Positions 55,447-64,000 of a stretch of DNA of 64,000 nucleotides are shown here, piece by piece. This stretch comes from Orientallactaga sibirica (taxonomy: Eukaryota > Chordata > Mammalia > Rodentia > Dipodidae), in contig JAEOAD010000005.1 in the NCBI GenBank assembly GCA_036365145.1, forward strand, positions 7,896,501 through 7,960,500. Direction: 5' to 3'. Below the pieces are notes generated by a model. It saw nothing but the letters and a program-made list of their open reading frames with translations. It did not search any database and was not told the origin of the DNA. The translations under genes were made by a program, and so were the position numbers. Position 1 is the first letter of the stretch, and each line of letters starts with the position of its first letter.

Positions 55447-55662
55447 TTTTTTTTTTTTGAGAAAGACACAGAGAGAGGGAGAGGAAAACAGATAGAGATG
55501 GGTGTGCCAGCAGTCTATCAGCCATTGCAAACAAACTCCAGATGTGTGCGCCCCCTTGTGGGCAAGTATAGCATTTTGCCCTTGCGTCACCTTGCATCTG
55601 GCTAAACTTGGGACCTGGAGATTGGAACTGGCATTCTTAGGCTTAGCAGGCAGGCGCCAGCC
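55447..55662 (-). mobile_element. tRNA-derived SINE, third variant, head deleted
   Basis: Core as in 33988. The tRNA head lacks the A-box segment (GCAGGCAGGCGCCAGCC runs straight to the end). Duplication CTCTTGTGTATTTT (55433-55446) and CTCTTGTGCATTTT (55663-55676). Confidence 0.93.
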
Positions 55663-55924
55663 CTCTTGTGCATTTTAATACACTGTAATTAAGTGTAGAA
55701 TTCAATGAGTATTGACAATTGAATAAATACACCTATAAGATCACCATCACAATCAAGACTCAAAACGGTCCCACCATCCCCAAGAGAGTCCACGGGCCCC
55801 TTTGGCCATAAGTGGATTTGGTAACATGTGAGAGACTTTAATAATTGGGACATTTGAGAATAATTTCTATTGAGAAGTATTTTTTTCCTCAGGTTTTGAT
55901 TTCATTCCAATCATCTTAAGCTTT

Positions 55925-56285
55925 TGTTAGTTTTCCATTACTGTAAAGGATATCCAAGGTAATGAATTTATGTAAAGAAAATTATTTTGGTTTCACTCCA
56001 TAACCATCTGGGTCTATAGCTGAATATCATGATGGGAGCCTGAGGGGGCGAGGAGGGAAAAATTATGTATCCTCATTTCTAGGAAGAGAGAGAGAGAGAG
56101 AAAGAGGAAAGTGCTCAGGCCTCCAGATTCCCTGTAAAGAATACTCCTAAATGACCACAAGACCTGCCACTAAGCAAGATTTTACAACTTCTCTGGATTG
56201 CCACAGGGAGAACCAAGCCTTTACCACATGGGCCCTTGGGGGCTGGATACTTGAGGCTAACATAAGGGAAGTATTAATATTTGAT
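55925..56285 (+). mobile_element. Possible old non-autonomous DNA transposon
   Basis: GTTAGTTTTCCATTACTG, TTATTTTGGTTTCACTCC and ACCAAGCCTTTACCACATGGG recall old rodent/mammal medium-reiteration repeats of the URR1/hAT type. The name is uncertain. Confidence 0.3.
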
Positions 56286-56491
56286 ATTTTTCCTTCAGGC
56301 TATTTACTCAGAGTTCTGTTTTTGTAAAGGTTCTCCTATATAGTCTTTTATTCCCTTCCATATCCCTCTGAGCAGAGAAACTAGACACTACTTCCATGAG
56401 CACATATAAATTGGATGACCAGTATGAATTTGAAACAGACTTCACAGGAACAAGATGGTAGATAGTGCAGTGAAGTATAAAAACTGATCAT

Positions 56492-56697
56492 GGGACTGGA
56501 GGTGTGGCTTAGTGGTTAAGGCATTTGTTTGCAAAGCCAAAGGACCCAGGTTCGATTTTCCAGGACCCACATAAGCCAGATGCACAAGGAGGCACATGCA
56601 TCTGGAGTTCATTTGCAGTGGCTGGAGGCTCTGGACCACCCACTTTCTCTGTCTCTCTGCCTCGCAAATAAATAAATAAAAATATATTTTAAAAAAA
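56492..56697 (+). mobile_element. tRNA-derived SINE (DIP-like)
   Basis: Starts GGGACTGGAGGTGTGGC, with the GGTTCGATTTTCC B-box and an AAATAAATAAAAATA tail. Confidence 0.92.
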
Positions 56698-56707
56698 TTT
56701 AAAAATC

Positions 56708-56944
56708 TGGGCTGAAGAGATGGCTTAGCGGTTAAGGCACCTCCCTCCTAAGCCTAAGAATGCAGGTTCCAATATCCAGGTCCCACGTTTAGCCAGATGC
56801 AGTGATGCAAGAGTGCAATGCCACACTTGACCACAAGGGGGCATGCATCTGGATTTCGTTCGCAGCAGCTGAGAGACTGTTGGCGCGCCCATCTCTATCT
56901 GTCTCCCTCTCCCTCTCTCTCTCTGTCTCTCTCCAAAAAAAATT
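56708..56944 (+). mobile_element. tRNA-derived SINE, third variant
   Basis: Starts TGGGCTGAAGAGATGGC; core ACCACAAGGGGGCATGC. Duplication TTTAAAAATC at 56698-56707 and 56945-56954, the left copy being made of the previous SINE's tail. Confidence 0.93.
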
Positions 56945-57065
56945 TTTAAAAATCGAGTAAGCAAAAAAAAAATTATGATAACTGTATACATAGTTGAGTG
57001 CTTCTTTTTTCCTAGTAGTCACAGTTGGTTTCAGGCATGCTTTCTTAGTAGTGGATGGATTTTCT

Positions 57066-57305
57066 TTCTTTTTTATTTTAATATTTTTTACTTTTATGTA
57101 TTTATTTTAGAAAGAGAAAGAGGAAAGTAGGCACACAGAGAGAGAAAGAGAAAATGGGTGTGTCATGACCTCTAGCCACTGCAAACGAACTCCAGAAGCA
57201 AGTGCCTCCTTGTGCATCTGGCTTATGTGCATCCTGGGTAATCAAACCTGGGTCCTTTGGCTTTGCAGGCAAACACCCTAGCCACTAAGCCATCTCTCCA
57301 GCCCC
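57066..57305 (-). mobile_element. tRNA-derived SINE (DIP-like)
   Basis: Minus-strand copy ending CCATCTCTCCAGCCCC; flanks GATTTTCT. It lies 38 bp left of the duplication boundary and is not duplicated. Confidence 0.92.
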
Positions 57306-57617
57306 AGATTTTCTAGGGTAACCTTTTTCAAGTAGTTGTTTATATCTGGCTGTCTAATCATGACTCAAAATTCAAGGATAGATTTCTCTTGGCACTGTAC
57401 AAATCACATTCATCAGACCTTTCAAAGATGGGAAAGTGAATAGAAATCAAGAGGCAATTTTCTCACAGCACCAGTTACATGTAGAGCTCCTGACACATCT
57501 TTAGATTTCAGATATGGAGTTAGGGTACATAATGCATTTGGTTAGAGCTTTCGTTTGTCATGTCATAAAAAACAATATTTTTCTGCCTTCTCACATCAAT
57601 ATAGAGAAAAAGTTTTT

Positions 57618-57839
57618 TTCTAAATATTTTATTTATTTATTTATTTGAGAGAGAGAGAGAGAGAGGAAGAGACAGAGAGAATGAGAGAATGGGTGCACCA
57701 GGGCCTCCAGCCACTGCAAACGAACTTCAGATGCATGTCCCCTCTTGTGCATCTGGCTTATGTGGGTCCTGGGGAATTGAACCAGGGTCCTTAGTCTTTG
57801 CAGGCAAACGCCTTAACCACTAACCCATTTTCCCAGCCT
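57618..57839 (-). mobile_element. tRNA-derived SINE in duplication copy 1
   Basis: GA tract, core ATGCATGTCCCCTCTTG; flanks GAAAAAGTTTTT on both sides. Its counterpart is at 60019. Confidence 0.93.
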
Positions 57840-58195
57840 GAAAAAAGTTTTTATTGCAGAGTTGGATGAAAGTTAGTTTCTTCTGATTGCTCTAAGGGGA
57901 CAAAACCATTCTAAGAATTTGGAAGCTCTATAAAATGGAACACTTGAAGTCAATTACCTAAGATTCTTATATCACTCCTTCTCCTTCCTGCCACTTCTCG
58001 TTGATGAGATATTTTACTAGTTTAAGGGAAAAATATACAACTGTAAATTGTGGAATAAAGTGGTTCTTCTGAGTAGCTTACAACCTATCATTTTTCTTGT
58101 GCCTACGTAGGCACATCCAGAAATGGCACAGGTCTTGCTGGCGTGCCTGCATCTCCCACGCAATTTTATAGCTGTGGTTTCATTAAAATGTAATG

Positions 58196-58417
58196 GTCCG
58201 GGCTGGAGAGATGGCTTAGCAGTTAAGGCACTTGCCTGTGAAGCCTAAGAATAATCTTTAGGTCCTACATAGCCAGAGGCACAGTGATGCAAGCATCAAT
58301 ATGGCACATGCACACAAGGGGTGGGGCACATGCATCTGGAGTTTATTCACAGCAGCTGAAAGGCCCTTGCATGCCATTCTCCCTCTCTTTCTCTGTTTCT
58401 CTCAAAAATCAAAAAAA
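58196..58417 (+). mobile_element. tRNA-derived SINE, third variant, copy 1
   Basis: Starts GGGCTGGAGAGATGGC after CC; duplication AAAATGTAATG at 58185-58195 and 58418-58428. The B-box region is damaged (AAGAATAATCTTTAGG). Confidence 0.93.
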
Positions 58418-58469
58418 AAAATGTAATGCTTAAAAGAAGAGCATTACAACAAAGTTTTAAAGACTTAAC

Positions 58470-58950
58470 TTCTTTTTCTTTTCTTTTTTTTTTTTTTTTT
58501 TTCGCATTTTTCTGTTAGCAGCAAAATTGAGAGGATAGTGCACAGACTTCCATAACCTCCTTCCTCACTACACTGCCTCCCCCAGGACCAGCATCCTCCA
58601 CCACAATGAGACACTTCCTGTAGCTGAGAGGCCCACAGGTACACGTCACTGTCATCCAAAGTCTTGAACTTAGATGGTGTCTTCTTTTGGCGTTAAACAT
58701 CCTATGCATTCAAACACAAGGAGACTGACAGTCGCATGGAACGATGAGCATTTAAAAGTCAACATGCAAGCATCTTTTCAGCATGAGCGGGGAGGCAATC
58801 CTGTCTTTACCAAAGACCATGGTCACAAGAAGCAGTAAAGCCCCAGAGACCCGCTCTGCACATGGGCACAAACACATCATACGCCCTGCACGGTGCTTAG
58901 GCGCTCCGTGCTATTGCATTCTGGGTTTCTAGATAGCACAGCGCAGTTAA
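58470..58950 (-). other. Unidentified A-tailed minus-strand sequence, copy 1
   Basis: On the minus strand it ends GCTGCTAACAGAAAAATGCG and a long A-tail (T-run at about 58484-58502), as a retroposed transcript would. The 3' portion (GGTGGAGGATGCTGG, CCTCTCAATTTTGCTG) vaguely recalls old L1 3' ends. A 64-residue frame (MDDSDVYLWASQLQEVS...) is present in both duplication copies but matches nothing I know. The left limit is approximate. Confidence 0.35.
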
Positions 58951-59288
58951 GACTATAATTAGAAGGTGTTGGCATAAGAGAGGGGGTAGCCTGGCCTTTA
59001 TTTGCTAGTACTGGATCACCTTGTGAAGACATTCAATTCCCAAAGTAAAAAAAAAAAAAAATGGAGGAATTTGAATAATCTAGCCGGTCTTGGAAATTTT
59101 TAAATTTTCTTACGGTGCAGCACCTCAGGAAAGTGCATGGCCATCACATGTTCAAACACAGGAATACCTCAGATTATTCTGTGTTCTCTCCCTGTTAGCA
59201 CAAGCACTGTTTCCCATGTTTGCCCAGTGCTCCACGTCCAATCATACCTTGTCAGTATTAGCCATGCGATTCTTAAGTTTCGGTAGGT

Positions 59289-59460
59289 TTTTTTGTTGTT
59301 TCTTTGTTTTGTTTTTGTTTTTTTTTTTCCAGGTAGGGTCTCACTCTAGCTCAGCTGACCTGGAATTCACTATATAGTCCCAGGGTTGCCTTGAACTCCT
59401 CCTACTACCCCTGCCTCCCAAATGCTGGGATTAAAGGCAGGCCCCCCCCCCACGTTTGGC
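59289..59460 (-). mobile_element. B1 SINE in duplication copy 1
   Basis: Minus-strand B1 with part of its middle deleted (GAACTCCTCCTACTACC). Duplication AAGTTTCGGTAGGT (59275-59288) and AAGTTTTGGTAGGT (59461-59474). Confidence 0.93.
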
Positions 59461-60018
59461 AAGTTTTGGTAGGTAGTTTAATCCAAGAATTTTTTTTCTT
59501 GTAATTCTTTTTTGTTTTCTCATTTTATTTTCATGGCTATAGTAATTCAAGGAAACATTGCACCAAAAGGACAAGGTTGTCACAGGTAAATAAAGCAGAC
59601 TGAGGCTACAAAGAATCAGATAAACAGCTCCATATATTGCGAAAAGCAAGAAAGCAAAGATTAGCTAGCGTGGGAACTGCATCGATTCTTGGAATGGAGT
59701 TGAAAGACATGCAGCTGGGATGTGTATAAGCTACAGAGTAATTCATCTGGCTGTCTAATCATGACTCAAAATTCAAGGATAGATTTCTCTTGGCACAAAT
59801 CACATTCATCAGACCTTTCAAAGATGGGAAAGTGAATAGAAATCAAGAGGCAATTTTCTCACAGCACCAGTTACATGTAGAGCTCCTGACACATCTTTAG
59901 ATTTCAGATATGGAGTTAGGGTACATAATGCATTTGGTTAGAGCTTTCGTTTGTCATGTCATAAAAAACAATATTTTTCTGCCTTCTCACATCAATATAG
60001 AGAAAAAGTTTTTTTCTA

Positions 60019-60236
60019 AATATTTTATTTATTTATTTATTTGAGAGAGACAGAGAGAGAGGAAGAGACAGAGAGAATGAGAGAATGGGTGCACCAGGGC
60101 CTCCAGCCACTGCAAACGAACTCCAGATGCATGTCCCCTCTTGTGCATCTGGCTTATGTGGGTCCTGGGGAATTGAACCAGGGTCCTTAGTCTTTGCAGG
60201 CAAACGCCTTAACCACTAACCCATTTTCCCAGCCTG
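60019..60236 (-). mobile_element. tRNA-derived SINE in duplication copy 2
   Basis: Counterpart of 57618-57839, with a CAGAGA interruption in the GA tract. Confidence 0.93.
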
Positions 60237-60593
60237 AAAAAAAGTTTTTATTGCAGAGTTGGATGAAAGTTAGTTTCTTCTGATTGCTCTAAGGGGGACA
60301 AAACCATTCTAAGAATTTGGAAGCTCTATAAAATGGAACACTTGAAGTCAATTACCTAAGATTCTTATATCACTCCTTCTCCTTCCTGCCACTTCTCGTT
60401 GATGAGATATTTTACTAGTTTAAGGGAAAAATATACAACTGTAAATTGTGGAATAAAGTGGTTCTTCTGAGTAGCTTACAACCTATCATTTTTCTTGTGC
60501 CTACGTAGGCACATCCAGAAATGGCACAGGTCTTGCTGGCGTGCCTGCATCTCCCACGCAATTTTATAGCTGTGGTTTCATTAAAATGTAATG

Positions 60594-60817
60594 GTCCGGG
60601 CTGGAGAGATGGCTTAGCAGTTAAGGCACTTGCCTGTGAAGCCTAAGAATAATCTTTAGGTCCTACATAGCCAGAGGCACAGTGATGCAAGCATCAATAT
60701 GGCACATGCGCACAAGGGGTGGGGCACATGCATCTGGAGTTTATTCACAGCAGCTGAAAGGCCCTTGCATGCCATTCTCCCTCTCTTTCTCTCTTTCTCT
60801 CAAAAATCAAAAAAAAA
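60594..60817 (+). mobile_element. tRNA-derived SINE, third variant, copy 2
   Basis: Counterpart of 58196-58417, flanked by AAAATGTAATG at 60583-60593 and 60818-60828. Confidence 0.93.
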
Positions 60818-60869
60818 AAAATGTAATGCTTAAAAGAAGAGCATTACAACAAAGTTTTAAAGACTTAAC

Positions 60870-60872
60870 TTC

Positions 60873-60908
<36 letters not shown>

Positions 60909-61350
60909 CGCATTTTTCTGTTAGCAGCAAAATTGAGAGGATAGTGCACAGACTTCCATAACCTCCTTCCTCACTACACTGCCTCCCCCAGGACCAGCAT
61001 CCTCCACCACAATGAGACACTTCCTGTAGCTGAGAGGCCCACAGGTACACGTCACTGTCATCCAAAGTCTTGAACTTAGATGGTGTCTTCTTTTGGTGTT
61101 AAACATCCTATGCATTCAAACACAAGGAGACTGACAGTCGCATGGAACGATGAGCATTTAAAAGTCAACATGCAAGCATCTTTTCAGCATGAGCGGGGAG
61201 GCAATCTTGTCTTTACCAAAGGCCATTGTCACAAGAAGCTTCCCAGAGACCCGCTCTACACATGGGCACAAACACATCCTACGCCCTGCACGGTGCTTAG
61301 GCGCTCTGTGCTATTGCATTCTGGGTTTCTAGATAGCACAGCACAGTTAA
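60870..61350 (-). other. Unidentified A-tailed minus-strand sequence, copy 2
   Basis: Counterpart of 58470-58950. The T-run is structured as (TTTTC)n then T14. The 64-residue minus frame persists with Thr for Ala near its start. Confidence 0.35.
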
Positions 61351-61687
61351 GACTATAATTAGAAGGTGTTGGCATAAGAGAGGGGGTAGCCTGGCCTTTA
61401 TTTGCTAGTACTAGATCACCTTGTGAAGGCATTCAATTCCCAAAGTAAAAAAAAAAAAAATGGAGGAATTTGAATAATCTAGCTGGTCTTGGAAATTTTA
61501 AAATTTCCTTACGGTGCAGCACCTCAGGAAAGTGCATGGCCATCACATGTTCAAACACAGGAATGCCTCAGATTATTCTGTGTTCTCTCTCTGTTAGCAC
61601 AAGCACTGTTTCCCATGTTTGCCCAGTGCTCCACGTCCAATCATACCTTGTCAGTATTAGCCATGCGATTCTTAAGTTTCGGTAGGT

Positions 61688-61863
61688 TTTTTTGTTGTTT
61701 CTTTGTTTTGTTTTTGTTTTTTTTTTTTCCAGGTAGGGTCTCACTCTAGCTCAGCTGACCTGTAATTCACTATATAGTCCCAGGGTTGCCTTGAACTCCT
61801 CCTACTACCCCTGCCTCCCAAATGCTGGGATTAAAGGCATGCCCCCCCTCCCCCACGTTTGGC
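61688..61863 (-). mobile_element. B1 SINE in duplication copy 2
   Basis: Counterpart of 59289-59460 with the same target duplication (61674-61687, 61864-61877). Confidence 0.93.
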
Positions 61864-62147
61864 AAGTTTTGGTAGGTAGTTTAATCCAAGAATTTTTTTT
61901 CTTGTAATTCTTTTTTGTTTTCTCATTTTATTTTCATGGCTATAGTAATTCAAGGAAACATTGCACCAAAAGGACAAGGTTGTCACAGGTAAATAAAGCA
62001 GACTGAGGCTACAAAGAATCAGATAAACAGCTCCATATATTGAGAAAAGCAAGAAAGCAAAGATTAGCTAGCGTGGGAACTGCATCGATTCTTGGAATGG
62101 AGTTGAAAGACATGCAGCTGGGATGTGTATAAGCTACAGAGTAATTC

Positions 62148-62514
62148 AGTCACTGACTCAAATAGGGAGTGAATTTTTCCTGGTTTCTCAGTCATATACC
62201 CTCAACAGAATATATTCTAGGTGTAGAATAAGCACAGGGGGATGGAGAAGTGGTTTTGAGATGCCACCAGGACAAGATCTCAGGCCCAGAGAAGTGAGTT
62301 GGTCTTGGAGGAGTCAGGAAAATTCAGGATTAGAAATGAAGAGGAAAGAAGTAAGAGTTTGCAAGCTGTGAGTCTGGGGTGTTCAGATCAATCACGCTGG
62401 GCAGAGAGAGACTCTAGAGGAAAAGGATTAGGGTCTCAGTACAGAGCCTGAGTCATGTGGTATCAGACACAGGAACAAAGGTCAAGTTCAAGTCCCAAGC
62501 TAGTACCATAAGAT
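62148..62514. other. Unique sequence
   Basis: Nothing recognised. Confidence 0.4.
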
Positions 62515-62524
62515 TTTTTTTTTA

Positions 62525-62754
62525 AAATGATAAGCTCTTTTATTTACTTATTTGTTTATTTATTTATTAGAGACAGAGGGAAAGGGAGAGAGTGAGAGTG
62601 AGAATGGATGTGCCAGGGCCTCTAGCCTCTGCAAACGAACTCCAGACACATGCACCTCCTTGTGCATCTGGCTTATATGGGACCTGGAGAATCGAACCGG
62701 GGTTCTTAGATGTCATAGGGAAATGCCTTAACCACTAAGCCATCTCTCCAGCCC
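62525..62754 (-). mobile_element. tRNA-derived SINE (DIP-like)
   Basis: Minus-strand copy with an intact B-box complement (GGAGAATCGAACCGG); flanks AAGATTTT and AAGATCTT. Confidence 0.92.
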
Positions 62755-62759
62755 AAGAT

Positions 62760-63595
62760 CTTCTTTTAATGCCCGTGGAAAGAAAAGCATAATCCATTCA
62801 AACTTGTTAATATTAATGCTTGGGAATATTTTCTCACTAATTGATTCATTCGTTCATTTATTCATTCATCAGGTATTTACTGAATGTCTACTAAATATCT
62901 GTGTGTTCAGCGTCTTACAAAACAAACATGAATCACTTCCTCAAATCATTTGTCTTTTCTGATTTGTGATACTAGGAAATTAATCTCTATGATAACATTA
63001 GCAATTACTAATGGAGGCACTGTTTAGGAATGTTGTAGCTTTGGATAATTATGAATCTCAACAGAAAACATTGATATTAATGGACAGAAACAGAATGTTT
63101 CAAGAGCCTGAGGTGATGGTTTGTGAGTTCAATATTAATTAGAGAACATATTGACTGAACTACTTAGCTGAGGCAAGGAGAGGGTGGGTATTTGCATAAA
63201 AGTGTGATTTATTGGACAGCCACAGAGAAGTTGGTCAAAGCCCTTAACCTGTATAAAAAGATATCAATTTGATGACAACCTCTACATTTATTATTTGAGA
63301 TAATTTCAGTAGGAATAGCAAAGAATGAAATGGTGGTTTTTTTTTTTTTTTTTTTTTTTAAACTCGCGCAGTGGCTTGCCAAGAAACAATCTATAAAGGT
63401 TTTCCTTAACTGTGATATTTGTCACTTGTGGTTTTTTGAGCCAGTATCATATTCTCCTGAAGAAATGACTATTTTTATTCAGTTCTGTTTTTCACACAGT
63501 GTGAGTATGATCATGGTTGTGTTTGGGGTAGCACGGAATAAGCAAAGGGCTAAGGAAGAATTTTACAAACCACAGAGAAAGTATTATTTTGAGTA
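62760..63595. other. Unique sequence
   Basis: 62843-62910 (TTCATTTATTCATTCATC, TATTTACTGAATGTCTAC) resembles a common old mammalian repeat. T20-plus run at 63336-63359. Nothing else recognised. Confidence 0.4.
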
Positions 63596-63604
63596 GTAAA
63601 TTAT

Positions 63605-63845
63605 TTTATTTTAAATATTTTATTTTTTATTTACTTTCTTGTTCTTTTAGTTTATTCATTTGATAGAAAGAGAGCAAGGGATAGAGAGAGATGTGTAGAG
63701 AGAATATGGGAACACCTGGGTGTCTAGCCACTGCAGATGAACTCCAGATGCATGCACCACCAAGTGCATCTTACTGGTGAATTGAACCTGGGTCCTTAGG
63801 CTTTGCAGGCAAGTGCCTTAACTACTAAGCCATCTCTCCAGCTCC
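63605..63845 (-). mobile_element. tRNA-derived SINE (DIP-like), core shortened
   Basis: Minus-strand copy; part of the core is missing around CAAGTGCATCTTACTGG. Confidence 0.9.
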
Positions 63846-63874
63846 GTGTTTTTTAAAAACTAGTTTGGCCATAA

Positions 63875-64000
63875 GGCATTGTTGTAGTTAGGTTCACATT
63901 GCTGGCAGAAATCACCCAACAAGAGCAGCTTTTCGGGGGAAAAAGGTTTATTTTGGCTTATAGGTTCGAGGGGAAGCTCCATGATGGCAGGGGAATATGA
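63875..64000 (+). mobile_element. URR1-like element, cut by window end
   Basis: GGTTTATTTTGGCTTATAGG and GAAGCTCCATGATGGCAGG match the copies at 43695 and, reversed, 6500-6610. Confidence 0.6.

Larger units (their letters stand above)
57344..59744. repeat. Tandem duplication, copy 1 (2401 bp)
   Basis: Begins ATCTGGCTGTCTAATCATG and ends AGCTACAGAGTAATTC, immediately followed by copy 2. Contents in order: unique DNA, SINE (57618-57839), unique DNA, SINE (58196-58417), A-tailed unknown (58470-58950), unique DNA, B1 (59289-59460), unique DNA. Confidence 0.97.
59745..62147. repeat. Tandem duplication, copy 2 (2403 bp)
   Basis: Same order as copy 1. Differences include loss of five bases in GGCACTGTACAAATC (about 57395, absent at 59796), AGTAAAGCC against TTC near 58837/61240, homopolymer length changes and scattered substitutions, mostly transitions. 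Confidence 0.97.

Overview
This window is non-coding DNA from a rodent nuclear genome, very probably a jerboa (Dipodidae, Jaculus-like). The case rests on its retroposons. Two SINE families recur throughout. One is a tRNA-derived SINE of the B2 superfamily, with intact pol III A-box (TGGCTTAGCGG-type) and B-box (GGTTCGATTCC-type) in the better copies and a CT-rich stretch before the A-tail; it fits the DIP element known from jerboas. The other is a 7SL-derived B1. B4, ID-like, MIR, L1, MLT1-type LTR and URR1-like hAT fragments are also present. The species call is inference from repeat type. I found no complete protein-coding gene, no tRNA, rRNA or snRNA gene, and no CRISPR array. Most of the longer open frames fall inside SINEs, L1 or simple repeats.

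Layout. 1-9 kb: a 34-bp minisatellite, serial SINE/B1 insertions (one site carries three copies of the same target duplication), an MLT1-like LTR split by a SINE, a URR1-like element and an antisense L1 3' end. 9-14 kb: mostly unique sequence with a small CpG-richer patch. 14-19.4 kb: SINEs, a candidate exon, then sense and antisense L1 pieces joined at a truncated SINE. 19.4-26.3 kb: unique stretches with SINEs and three L1 3'-UTR fragments. 27.4-28.7 kb: an L1 with a 16-bp target duplication, inserted in a MIR, whose structure fits twin-primed inversion. 29.4-29.7 kb: a 288-nt uninterrupted pyrimidine run next to a B4. 31-38 kb: SINEs, microsatellites and a B1 with a 211-nt all-purine tail. 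38-41 kb: about 3 kb free of recent SINEs. 41-57 kb: B4, more SINEs, a second long antisense L1 3' UTR, and unique DNA.

57.3-62.1 kb holds the clearest structural event: an exact head-to-tail duplication of about 2.4 kb (57344-59744 and 59745-62147), about 98% identical by eye. Each copy carries the same two tRNA-derived SINEs, a B1 and an A-tailed minus-strand sequence I could not identify. The window ends inside another URR1-like element.

Several unique segments have splice-like signals and an open frame (14.9, 30.4, 36.4, 39.3, 52.6 kb). They are given as weak exon candidates only, since such pseudo-exons are common in mammalian introns and intergenic DNA. Nothing here amounts to a new multi-gene system; the interest lies in retroposon mechanism, repeat instability and the recent tandem duplication.
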